Assembly (NCBI GenBank): GCA_019751475.1
Contig: JAIENH010000024.1
Span: forward strand, 1-8,991
From: Cyclobacteriaceae bacterium
GTDB lineage: Bacteria; Bacteroidota; Bacteroidia; Cytophagales; Cyclobacteriaceae
Direction: 5' to 3'
DNA: 8,991 nt
A program made the position numbers and the translations under genes. The notes beneath the pieces are model-generated. The model ran no database searches. It was not told the origin of the DNA and saw only the letters and a program-made list of their open reading frames with translations. This document shows positions 1-5,615 of this stretch, piece by piece. The stretch's first letter is position 1. Each line of letters starts with the position of its first letter.

Positions 1-640
1 GCAGATCGGCCAAAGCCCTCTTTTTGTAAATATCCAATCCGTAGTAGGTAGAATCTTGTGCGATAAGCAGAAGTTCTTTTGTGCCGTTCTTGGCAAGATT
101 CCGGGCTTCGAGCGCAAGCTCTTCCATCGGCCGTGACACATGCTTGCCTCGCATCAGCGGAATGGCGCAGAAAGAGCAAGGTCGGTCGCACCCTTCGGAT
201 ATTTTTAGATACGCATAGTGGCCTGGGTTAGTGAGGATGCGCTCGCCTACCAGCTCGTGTTTGTAGTTGGCATTCAGTTGCTTCAACAGCCGAGATAAGT
301 CACGCGTGCCAAACCAGGCGTCTACTTGGGGAATTTCTCTTTCAAGATCATCTTTGTATCGCTGCGAGAGGCACCCGGTCACATACACTTTTTCAACAAG
401 ACCTTCTTCCTTAGCATCTACATACCGCAAAATGGTATCGATGGATTCTTGCTTGGCATTATCAATAAATCCGCAGGTATTGATGATCACCACATTGGAA
501 TCATCTTTTTTTGATTCGTGAACGGCATCAATGCCGTTGCCACGCAGTTGGGTAAGCAGTACCTCAGAGTCCACACTGTTTTTAGAGCAGCCCAACGTAA
601 CAATATTCACTTTTGTGCTCTTATTACCTTTTACTCGCAC
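1..640 (-). CDS. rimO: Ribosomal protein S12 methylthiotransferase RimO (N-terminal part, cut by window edge)
   Basis: RimO is a cytoplasmic radical-SAM iron-sulfur enzyme that adds a methylthio group to a conserved aspartate of ribosomal protein uS12. I translated 213 codons. The N-terminal UPF0004 domain carries the family signature VTLGCSKNSVDSE (about residues 14-26), with cysteines 18, 56 and 90 as expected for the auxiliary cluster. The radical-SAM motif CDRPCSFC (151-158) supplies C151, C155 and C158. VTLGCSKN together with CAIPLMRG points to RimO rather than its relative MiaB. The start is a GTG at 638-640; a later GTG at codon 11 would remove the short basic leader that Bacteroidota RimO proteins usually have. 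The C-terminal half, including the TRAM domain, lies beyond base 1. The gene is divergent from the DUF6452 lipoprotein gene. Identity is very secure; the exact start is less so. Confidence 0.96.
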   Translation of the reverse strand, partial: MRVKGNKSTKVNIVTLGCSKNSVDSEVLLTQLRGNGIDAVHESKKDDSNVVIINTCGFIDNAKQESIDTILRYVDAKEEGLVEKVYVTGCLSQRYKDDLEREIPQVDAWFGTRDLSRLLKQLNANYKHELVGERILTNPGHYAYLKISEGCDRPCSFCAIPLMRGKHVSRPMEELALEARNLAKNGTKELLLIAQDSTYYGLDIYKKRALADL

Positions 641-660
641 GGTTTTTGATGATTAGCCCG

Positions 661-668
661 CAAAATTA
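661..668 (-). promoter_or_regulatory. Candidate -7 promoter box for rimO
   Basis: On the minus strand these bases read TAATTTTG, an exact match to the Bacteroidota -7 consensus TAnnTTTG. They sit 20 bases before the GTG start of rimO. A -33 TTTG element at the usual distance is not clear; only GTTC is there. The assignment rests on one eight-base match and its position. Confidence 0.4.
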
Positions 669-690
669 AGTGGTTTGGGTGGTGAACTTC

Positions 691-698
691 TATATTTG
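691..698 (+). promoter_or_regulatory. Candidate -7 promoter box for the DUF6452/DUF6048 pair
   Basis: The bases TATATTTG match the Bacteroidota -7 consensus TAnnTTTG exactly, 17 bases before the GTG of the lipoprotein gene. A TTTG lies 13 bases upstream (674-677), closer than the usual spacing of about 19-23, so the -33 element is uncertain. With the minus-strand box at 661-668 this would form back-to-back promoters inside a 75-base divergent gap. Confidence 0.42.
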
Positions 699-715
699 AA
701 AATAAATTCCAATCC

Positions 716-1156
716 GTGCGTTTTTTGCCTCTAGGCTTGCTCATTTTACTGTTTTCTGCCTGCCTCGACCAGCCGGATTGCCTGGTTACGTCCACCAATA
801 AGGCGGTTATTTCTTTCAAAAAGATTGGCACCATCAATGATACGGTAGTCACCATTTCTTCCGTGACGTTGCGCGGCACAGACAGTATTTTTTATCGCGA
901 TAAAAAAGTTCCCAGTGTATCACTTCCCGTCAACGCAAGTGCGACACAAGTTACCTATCGATTTAACTTTCCTACACGTACCGATACGCTACAGCTAGGC
1001 TACACGCCACAAAATGTAATTCTCGGACCGGAGTGTGGTGCGTTTGTGTTTTATACCAACCTGGTGGTCTTGTCCACCTCGTTTACCAATGTGCGGATCA
1101 TTACCAATCAACTTACAAAAGGTGATAAGATCGTTAATGTGGAGATTAAGCTGTAG
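716..1156 (+). CDS. DUF6452 family lipoprotein
   Basis: This is a predicted lipoprotein of 146 residues and unknown function. A short hydrophobic signal (residues 3-15) ends in FSAC, so C16 is the likely lipidated cysteine. It would be anchored in a membrane facing the periplasm. The rest is beta-rich with no catalytic motif. Residues 94-113, which include GYTP and ECGAF, together with C22 and C107 agree with my recollection of the Bacteroidota family DUF6452. The start is GTG at 716; no in-frame ATG would preserve the signal peptide. The next gene begins 20 bases before this one ends, and in Bacteroidota DUF6452 genes are commonly followed by DUF6048 genes, as here. That pairing suggests the two act together at the cell envelope, which is inference. 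Confidence 0.8.
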   Translation: MRFLPLGLLILLFSACLDQPDCLVTSTNKAVISFKKIGTINDTVVTISSVTLRGTDSIFYRDKKVPSVSLPVNASATQVTYRFNFPTRTDTLQLGYTPQNVILGPECGAFVFYTNLVVLSTSFTNVRIITNQLTKGDKIVNVEIKL

Positions 1157-1898
1157 CCTGGCGTTGTGCTGCTGTATAATCGCAGGAGCATTTGGTCAGC
1201 AACCACCACCAACACCTCCACCGTTGGATGAGTCGGACACGACTGAAGCAGCCTATCGCGAAAAAAAACCTGATAGCCTTCGGCAAAAATTTACCATTCG
1301 CTCCTTTCGTTTCGGTGTTGATCTCTTGTCAGTATACCGCGATGCAAAAGTGCCAACCTTTAAAGGCTGGGAAGTAAACGGTGACATCGATTTGGGAAAG
1401 TTCTATTTGTCAGGAGATGTGGGAAATTGGGGACGGACGTACGATGTGGCAGGTGGCGGCACGTATGAAAACAATGGCAGCTATTGGCGGGCCGGTCTTG
1501 ACCTTAATTTGTTGAAGAAGGACCCGGATCGAAACATGTTTTTCCTTGGATTTCGATACGGTCGCGCCACATTCCGTGAGGCATCAACGTTTAGTGTGTC
1601 TGATCCTTATTTTGGAGATATTCAAAAGACACTTGAAAATGAAGAAGTGACTGCAGGCTGGGGCGAGTTGGTTACAGGTTTGCGTGTCAAAATCTGGAAA
1701 GGTTTTTGGATGGGCTATACCGGCCGAATGAAATTCTCCCCGAAGGTAACAGGTGACACCGACTTGAAGACTTATGATATTCCGGGCTATGGATTATTCT
1801 CCCGGTCGATCTATTGGGGTTTTAATTACCAGGTGTTTTGGCGCATTCCGTTTAAACGGGAGAAGCCCAAGAAACCTTTAGTTCCGCTTAAACAATGA
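1137..1898 (+). CDS. DUF6048 family predicted outer-membrane protein
   Basis: I chose the ATG at 1137, which gives 253 residues. It creates a clean signal peptide (residues 1-20, MWRLSCSLALCC then IIAGAFG), cleaved before QQ. Extending the frame upstream to 1035 would only add residues that do not resemble a leader. After a proline-rich stretch (PPPTPPPL, 23-30) the mature part is a series of amphipathic strands rich in glycine and aromatic residues (RFGVDLLS, FYLSGDVGN, FFLGFRYG, GWGELVTGLRVKIW, YWGFNYQVFW), typical of a small outer-membrane beta-barrel. The order of these blocks fits DUF6048. The start overlaps the lipoprotein gene by 20 bases, and GGTGA at 1121-1125 lies 11 bases before the ATG, so translation may be coupled. 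The 3' end overlaps the end of ftsY by 21 bases on the opposite strand. Function is unknown. Confidence 0.84.
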   Translation: MWRLSCSLALCCCIIAGAFGQQPPPTPPPLDESDTTEAAYREKKPDSLRQKFTIRSFRFGVDLLSVYRDAKVPTFKGWEVNGDIDLGKFYLSGDVGNWGRTYDVAGGGTYENNGSYWRAGLDLNLLKKDPDRNMFFLGFRYGRATFREASTFSVSDPYFGDIQKTLENEEVTAGWGELVTGLRVKIWKGFWMGYTGRMKFSPKVTGDTDLKTYDIPGYGLFSRSIYWGFNYQVFWRIPFKREKPKKPLVPLKQ

Positions 1899-2837
1899 GT
1901 CTACAAACTCGGCTTTGTTGAATACCTGCAAGTCGTCTACTTTTTCGCCTACACCAATATACTTTACTGGTATTTTGAATTCTTCGGAAATGCCAATTAC
2001 CACCCCACCTTTGGCGGTGCCATCTAATTTAGTGATAGCAAGAGCAGTTACTTCTGTTGCCTTCGTGAACTCACGCGCCTGAATGAGAGCATTTTGACCG
2101 GTGCTGCCATCAAGTACCAAAAGCACTTCGTGAGGCGCATCCGGAATTACCTTTTGAATCACGCGCCTGATTTTTGATAACTCAGCCATCAGATTCACTT
2201 TGGTGTGTAAGCGCCCTGCTGTATCAATGATAATGACATCAGCTTGCAATCGCACACCTTCCTCCACAGCCTCATACGCTACCGCGGAAGGGTCGGTATT
2301 CATGCCCTTGGCAATGACAGGTACACCCACACGTGTGCCCCAGAGCTTTAACTGGTCTACCGCTGCCGCGCGGAATGTATCGGCTGCACCGAGTACCACT
2401 TGCTTGCCGTGTTTTTTGTATTGGGCGGCAAGTTTTCCAATGGTAGTAGTTTTACCAACCCCATTTACTCCCACCACCATGAGCACAAACGGTTTTTTAT
2501 CTACAGGTGTATCGAAGTCCTGGATGTCGCTGGTTTGGTTTTCAGCCAGCAGTCCCGCAATTTCTTCTTTTAGAATACGGTCCAATTCATCCGTACCCAC
2601 GTACTTATCGCGCGCTACTCGCTGCTGAATTCGTTCTATGATTTTTACGGTGGTGTCAATGCCTACATCTGAACCCACCAGGATTTCTTCCAGGTTGTCA
2701 AGCACCTCATCATCTACTTTCGATTTGCCAACGAGTGCCTTACTGAGTTTGCCAAAGAAACTCTCTTTGGATTTCTCCAGGCCCTTGTCAAGAGTCTCTT
2801 TTTTTTCTTTGGAAAACAGATTGCTAAAAAGTGACAT
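1878..2837 (-). CDS. ftsY: Signal recognition particle receptor FtsY
   Basis: FtsY is the SRP receptor GTPase. It binds the Ffh-ribosome-nascent chain complex at the inner membrane and hands membrane proteins to SecYEG. With the ATG at 2837 the protein has 319 residues; a TTG seven codons earlier is possible but less likely. It has a short lysine-rich N-terminus, with no long acidic A domain as in E. coli. The helical N domain spans about 20-100. The G domain shows G1 GVNGVGKTT (123-131), the DTFRAAA insertion-box motif (153-159), DTAGR (205-209), TKLD (269-272) and GVGEKVDDL (295-303). All catalytic motifs are intact. It lies downstream of rpmB-rpmG-DUF4295, separated by an intrinsic terminator, and its 3' end overlaps the DUF6048 gene. 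Confidence 0.98.
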   Translation of the reverse strand: MSLFSNLFSKEKKETLDKGLEKSKESFFGKLSKALVGKSKVDDEVLDNLEEILVGSDVGIDTTVKIIERIQQRVARDKYVGTDELDRILKEEIAGLLAENQTSDIQDFDTPVDKKPFVLMVVGVNGVGKTTTIGKLAAQYKKHGKQVVLGAADTFRAAAVDQLKLWGTRVGVPVIAKGMNTDPSAVAYEAVEEGVRLQADVIIIDTAGRLHTKVNLMAELSKIRRVIQKVIPDAPHEVLLVLDGSTGQNALIQAREFTKATEVTALAITKLDGTAKGGVVIGISEEFKIPVKYIGVGEKVDDLQVFNKAEFVDSLFKRN

Positions 2838-2856
2838 GCGGTTAGTATGCGGTAAC

Positions 2857-2879
2857 AAAAAAGTCCCTTGCGGGACTTT
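2857..2879 (-). terminator. Intrinsic terminator or attenuator between DUF4295 gene and ftsY
   Basis: Read on the minus strand, GTCCC-GCAA-GGGAC forms a stem with a GNRA-type tetraloop. It can extend to eight pairs (AAAGTCCC with GGGACTTT), and six T residues follow. This is a standard rho-independent terminator shape. It ends only 19 bases before the ftsY ATG. On the plus strand the hairpin is followed by just TTTA, so it should act mainly for minus-strand transcription. Confidence 0.78.
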
Positions 2880-2902
2880 ATATTCTTCTCGACCCTTGAA
2901 GG

Positions 2903-3061
2903 TCAGCCTTTTTTGGCCAATGTTTCTTTTACCAGGTCAGCCGGCACAATTTCTTCGCGGAAGGAATAGGCCCCGGTCTTTTCTGATTTGACAGCACGAA
3001 TCACTTTTGCGAAACTTTTGCCGTCTGTTTTCTTAAGCGATGCAACTACTTTCTTTGCCAT
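2903..3061 (-). CDS. DUF4295 family small basic protein, probable ribosomal protein bL38
   Basis: I translated this 52-residue reading frame directly. It begins MAKKVVASLKKTDGKSF and ends VKETLAKKG, with about one quarter lysine or arginine and no cysteine. Sequence, size and position after rpmG match DUF4295, a family confined to Bacteroidota. As I recall, the cryo-EM structure of the Flavobacterium johnsoniae 70S ribosome revealed a new large-subunit protein named bL38. I believe it belongs to this family, but that link is from memory. The ATG at 3061 follows the rpmG stop by two bases, so the two are surely co-transcribed and probably translated together. The operon appears to end at the terminator 24 bases further on. 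Confidence 0.9.
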   Translation of the reverse strand: MAKKVVASLKKTDGKSFAKVIRAVKSEKTGAYSFREEIVPADLVKETLAKKG

Positions 3062-3063
3062 GA

Positions 3064-3246
3064 TTACTTAATTTCTTTGTGTAAGGTATACTTTTTCATT
3101 ACCGGGTTGTACTTCTTCAGTTCAATACGCTCGGTAGTGTTTTTTCTGTTTTTGGTAGTGATGTAGCGGCTCATGCCCGGCAGGCCGGTGGCCTTGTGCT
3201 CTGTGCACTCCAAAATCACTTGTATGCGGTTGCCCTTCTTTGCCAT
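3064..3246 (-). CDS. rpmG: 50S ribosomal protein bL33
   Basis: bL33 is a small protein of the large ribosomal subunit located near the E site. The 60 residues show the family features: an N-terminal [15 protein letters not shown], the central [21 protein letters not shown] (28-48) and a C-terminal KKYTLHKE. Only one cysteine (C14) remains. The CxxC pairs of the zinc-binding form are replaced by CTEH and NPVM, so this is the zinc-independent type. It is the middle gene of rpmB-rpmG-DUF4295, 16 bases after rpmB and 2 bases before the DUF4295 gene. Confidence 0.98.
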   Translation of the reverse strand: MAKKGNRIQVILECTEHKATGLPGMSRYITTKNRKNTTERIELKKYNPVMKKYTLHKEIK

Positions 3247-3262
3247 GATCTTTCGTTATTTA

Positions 3263-3502
3263 TCAGTTTGCCAATGTTCCTTTTTCACGAGCTTCTTTGA
3301 GCACGGCTGTGATGCCTTTGGCATTAATGGTTTTGATCGCCTTAGTCGAAACTTTCAGGGTGATCCATTTGCCTTCCTCCGGCACGAAAAAGCGCTTTGT
3401 TTGAAGATTGGGATAGAACCTTCTCTTGGATTTATTATTCGCGTGAGAAACGTTGTTTCCTACGTGCGGACGTTTACCAGTAATTTCGCAAACCCTTGCC
3501 AT
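3263..3502 (-). CDS. rpmB: 50S ribosomal protein bL28
   Basis: bL28 is a large-subunit ribosomal protein. The ATG at 3502 gives 79 residues starting [12 protein letters not shown], the usual N-terminus of the family. An upstream in-frame ATG at 3571 would add 23 unrelated residues and is rejected. Further conserved blocks are [19 protein letters not shown] (14-32) and the C-terminal [15 protein letters not shown] (51-65). Only C5 is present, so the zinc-binding cysteines of some homologues are missing. This is the first gene of the operon with rpmG and DUF4295. A candidate promoter lies 39 bases upstream. Confidence 0.98.
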   Translation of the reverse strand: MARVCEITGKRPHVGNNVSHANNKSKRRFYPNLQTKRFFVPEEGKWITLKVSTKAIKTINAKGITAVLKEAREKGTLAN

Positions 3503-3540
3503 AAGTCGTTGATTTATAAACCTTTCTCTAAAAAGGACTG

Positions 3541-3572
3541 CAAATATCGGTAGAATAGGCCCAATTTTCAAA
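3541..3572 (-). promoter_or_regulatory. Candidate promoter of the rpmB-rpmG-DUF4295 operon
   Basis: On the minus strand TTTG (3572-3569) is followed after 20 bases by GATATTTG (3548-3541). This resembles the Bacteroidota primary sigma factor promoter, -33 TTTG and -7 TAnnTTTG, with one mismatch in the -7 box. Transcription would start near 3534, giving a leader of about 30 bases before rpmB. Confidence 0.5.
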
Positions 3573-3604
3573 CCCGCCCGAAAATAAAGACTCGAAAGTA
3601 AGAT

Positions 3605-3619
3605 TAGCCGTATCGGCTA
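3605..3619. repeat. Short inverted repeat in the rpmB/ATPase intergenic region
   Basis: TAGCCG-TAT-CGGCTA is a six-base perfect inverted repeat with a three-base centre. It has no T-tract on either side, so it does not look like a terminator. It may be a protein-binding site or a remnant, or it may be chance. Confidence 0.4.
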
Positions 3620-3696
3620 TCCGCCTGTAGACATCATGTAAACAGCCGGAGAGTTTATAAATGTTTATATCTAGATAAGCGATTTTTATTTAAATT

Positions 3697-3712
3697 GCTG
3701 TTTTAAAACAGC
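3697..3712. promoter_or_regulatory. Perfect 16-base palindrome before the ATPase gene, possible operator
   Basis: GCTGTTTTAAAACAGC is a perfect palindrome ending three bases before the ATG at 3716. It covers the place where the ribosome or a dimeric repressor would bind, and no ribosome binding site is visible. A ten-base palindrome TATCTAGATA (3668-3677) lies 19 bases upstream. The position suggests control of the ATPase gene, but this is inference; no regulator is encoded next to it. Confidence 0.45.
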
Positions 3713-3715
3713 GTA

Positions 3716-4912
3716 ATGGAACAAATACTTCGAAAATCAAATATTTTGGTTCAAAATCAGTCTTCAACCTTTACTAGGTCTCTTGCCCAAAAAGTTGACT
3801 GGTCAGACAGATTGATTGGGATACTAGGCGCTAGAGGAACTGGAAAAACAACGTTGCTACTACAGCGCCTTAAGCAGCAGTTTGGCATAACTCAAGCAGC
3901 TACTTATCTGTCCCTTGATGATATTTATTTTACAGAGAATCGACTAGTCGATTTTGCCGAAAGCTTTCTTCAACAGGGAGGTGAAATGCTTTTTATTGAT
4001 GAAGTGCATAAGTATCCTGACTGGTCACGCGAGATCAAGAACTTGTACGATACCTATTCAAACGTAAAAATTGTTTTTACGGGATCTTCTATAACTGACT
4101 TGCTTAGGCAAAATGCTGACCTCAGTCGTAGAGCAGTACAATATCATCTTCCGGGTCTCTCGTATCGGGAATACCTTTCTTTCACAGGAGTGGCCACCGT
4201 ACCAGCTTTGAACTTGACAGATATAGTAGAAAAACATACGTCAATTGCCTTGGATTTAATGGCATTGTTTAAGCCATTGCAGCACTTACCTGACTATTTA
4301 AAAAAAGGTTACTATCCATTTTTTGCCGAAAACCTGAACACGTACTACTTACGTCTCGAACAATTAGTAAAAATGGTTATCGAAACCGATATGCGATTCA
4401 TTGATGGTTTTGATTCCGCTAACACTCGCAAGATTTATCAACTTCTCTACATATTGGCAACCAATGTTCCTTTTAAACCTAACATTACCAAATTGGCAGA
4501 GAAGATTGGAATACATCGTAATACGCTCGTTCAATACCTTACTTATCTGGATAAAGCACGGCTGACCAATTCACTTGTAGCCGCAGGTAAAAGCATCAGT
4601 ACCCTACAAAAACCTGATAAACTATTTTTAGAAAACACGAATCTCCACTACGCACTTTCGCCAACCAAGGCGGATAAGGGTTCTTTACGTGAGGCCTTTT
4701 TTTTAAACCAATTTATAAACAATGGCCACCGTGTTGCCTTACCCTCCCAGGGAGATTTTTTAGTTGATGAAATCTACACATTCGAAGTGGGAGGCAAAGA
4801 CAAAAGTAGCAGCCAATTAAGAGATTTAACTCATTCGTTTGTGGCAGCAGATGATATTGAGAACGGCACACATAACAAAATACCGTTGTGGTTATTTGGC
4901 TTTATGTATTGA
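3716..4912 (+). CDS. AAA_14 / DUF4143 family ATPase
   Basis: This is a cytoplasmic P-loop ATPase of 398 residues. The N-terminal AAA_14 domain has Walker A GARGTGKTT (38-46), Walker B MLFIDEVH (91-98) with D95 and E96, and a sensor-like VFTGSS (120-125) followed by SRR (138-140). The C-terminal half fits DUF4143. A winged-helix-like segment lies at about 254-288 (NITKLAEKIGIHRNTLVQYL), then REAFFLNQF (325-333) and a region with D347 and EVGGK (357-361) that resembles a degenerate PD-(D/E)xK nuclease fold. It ends KIPLWLFGFMY, an ending I associate with a Bacteroidota branch of the family. The role of these ATPases is not established. Hand counts on three 60-base lines of the gene gave 30-37% GC, against 52% for one line of murF, which suggests acquisition by transfer. 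It stands alone on its strand, between convergent and divergent genes. Confidence 0.9.
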   Translation: MEQILRKSNILVQNQSSTFTRSLAQKVDWSDRLIGILGARGTGKTTLLLQRLKQQFGITQAATYLSLDDIYFTENRLVDFAESFLQQGGEMLFIDEVHKYPDWSREIKNLYDTYSNVKIVFTGSSITDLLRQNADLSRRAVQYHLPGLSYREYLSFTGVATVPALNLTDIVEKHTSIALDLMALFKPLQHLPDYLKKGYYPFFAENLNTYYLRLEQLVKMVIETDMRFIDGFDSANTRKIYQLLYILATNVPFKPNITKLAEKIGIHRNTLVQYLTYLDKARLTNSLVAAGKSISTLQKPDKLFLENTNLHYALSPTKADKGSLREAFFLNQFINNGHRVALPSQGDFLVDEIYTFEVGGKDKSSSQLRDLTHSFVAADDIENGTHNKIPLWLFGFMY

Positions 4913-4947
4913 TCCTATGTAGTACTATCAAGACCTCATATCGCGTT

Positions 4948-5610
4948 TCAGCGTGTATGAAGAACATCATTCAAAACATCCATTGAAAGCCCGTCAAAAT
5001 CATGAATAATGAAATCTGCAGCATGCAATTCCTCCGGGGTGTGGGTGGTGGTAATTCCAATTACCCGGCAGCCAGCCGCCTTTCCGGCCGCTACTCCTGA
5101 TAATGAGTCCTCAATGACGATGCAATTGGCGGGGGTCTGGCCAATAGCCGCACTTGCTTTCAGGTAAATTTCAGGATGGGGCTTGCTATGGGTAATAAAG
5201 GTGTCGTCTAGAACCGTGGAAAAATAGTGACCAGTATTCGTTCGCGACAGCGTAAAGGAAACATTGGAAGGCGGTGCTGAGGTGGCAATGGCCTTTGGAA
5301 CATTATTGCTCTCCAATAAATCTAAAAACTTGATAAGCCCTTTCACCGGACGAATGTCTTGCGCGAACAAGTCACGATACAGTTGCTCTTTTTCTTCCGC
5401 ATAGCGATGAATCAGATCATCCGGCAATTTGCCAAACAAATTGGTTAGCCATTCTTTATTCGTGCGTCCATAGATTTTTTCGCGCAGCTGTTGTTCATCC
5501 AAGTCATAACCGTGCTGCTGGGCAAACTGCTTCAACGCTATTTTATGGTAGGGATTGCTGTCTACCAATACACCGTCCATATCAAAGATGACGGCTAATG
5601 ATTTATTCAT
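4948..5610 (-). CDS. HAD-superfamily hydrolase, beta-phosphoglucomutase-like
   Basis: This is a cytoplasmic phosphatase or phosphomutase of 220 residues, the normal size for subfamily IA. Motif I FDMDGVLVDS (9-18) provides the nucleophile D10 and the acid/base D12. Motif II is ATSA (109-112). Motif III lysine is K143 in SKPHPEIY, and motif IV is VIEDSLSG (165-172) with E167 and D168. The helical cap (about 19-85) contains the NPYH and YGRT elements seen in beta-phosphoglucomutase-like and sugar-phosphatase members. All catalytic residues are present. The substrate cannot be told from sequence; small sugar phosphates are the usual targets. The ATG lies 5 bases after the stop of the large repeat-protein gene, so the two are probably co-transcribed. 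It converges with the ATPase gene 35 bases away. Confidence 0.93.
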   Translation of the reverse strand: MNKSLAVIFDMDGVLVDSNPYHKIALKQFAQQHGYDLDEQQLREKIYGRTNKEWLTNLFGKLPDDLIHRYAEEKEQLYRDLFAQDIRPVKGLIKFLDLLESNNVPKAIATSAPPSNVSFTLSRTNTGHYFSTVLDDTFITHSKPHPEIYLKASAAIGQTPANCIVIEDSLSGVAAGKAAGCRVIGITTTHTPEELHAADFIIHDFDGLSMDVLNDVLHTR

Positions 5611-5615
5611 GTTAG

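Noticed and set aside
636..720. CGCACGG and CCGTGCG as an inverted repeat spanning both divergent start codons
   Set aside because: It is only seven bases with a gap of about 70, made largely of the GTG-CG starts of the two genes; probably chance.
1035..1136. Upstream extension of the DUF6048 reading frame, adding 34 residues
   Set aside because: The added residues are a shadow of the lipoprotein gene and would bury the signal peptide inside the protein; the ATG at 1137 gives a clean signal sequence.
1848..1859. Palindrome CCGTTTAAACGG near the end of the DUF6048 gene, as a terminator
   Set aside because: It lies inside the coding region 37 bases before the stop codon, has no proper loop and no T-tract.
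2200..2628. Open frame of 142 codons on the plus strand inside ftsY
   Set aside because: It is antisense to the conserved G domain of ftsY, has low-complexity serine- and threonine-rich content and matches no family I know.
3503..3571. N-terminal extension of bL28 by 23 residues
   Set aside because: It overlaps the candidate promoter and adds sequence not seen in the family; [12 protein letters not shown] is the normal start.
4937..4959. Hairpin CATA-T-CGCG / CGTGTATG over the HAD stop codon, as a bidirectional terminator
   Set aside because: The stem has a bulge and a G-T pair and no T-run follows on either strand.
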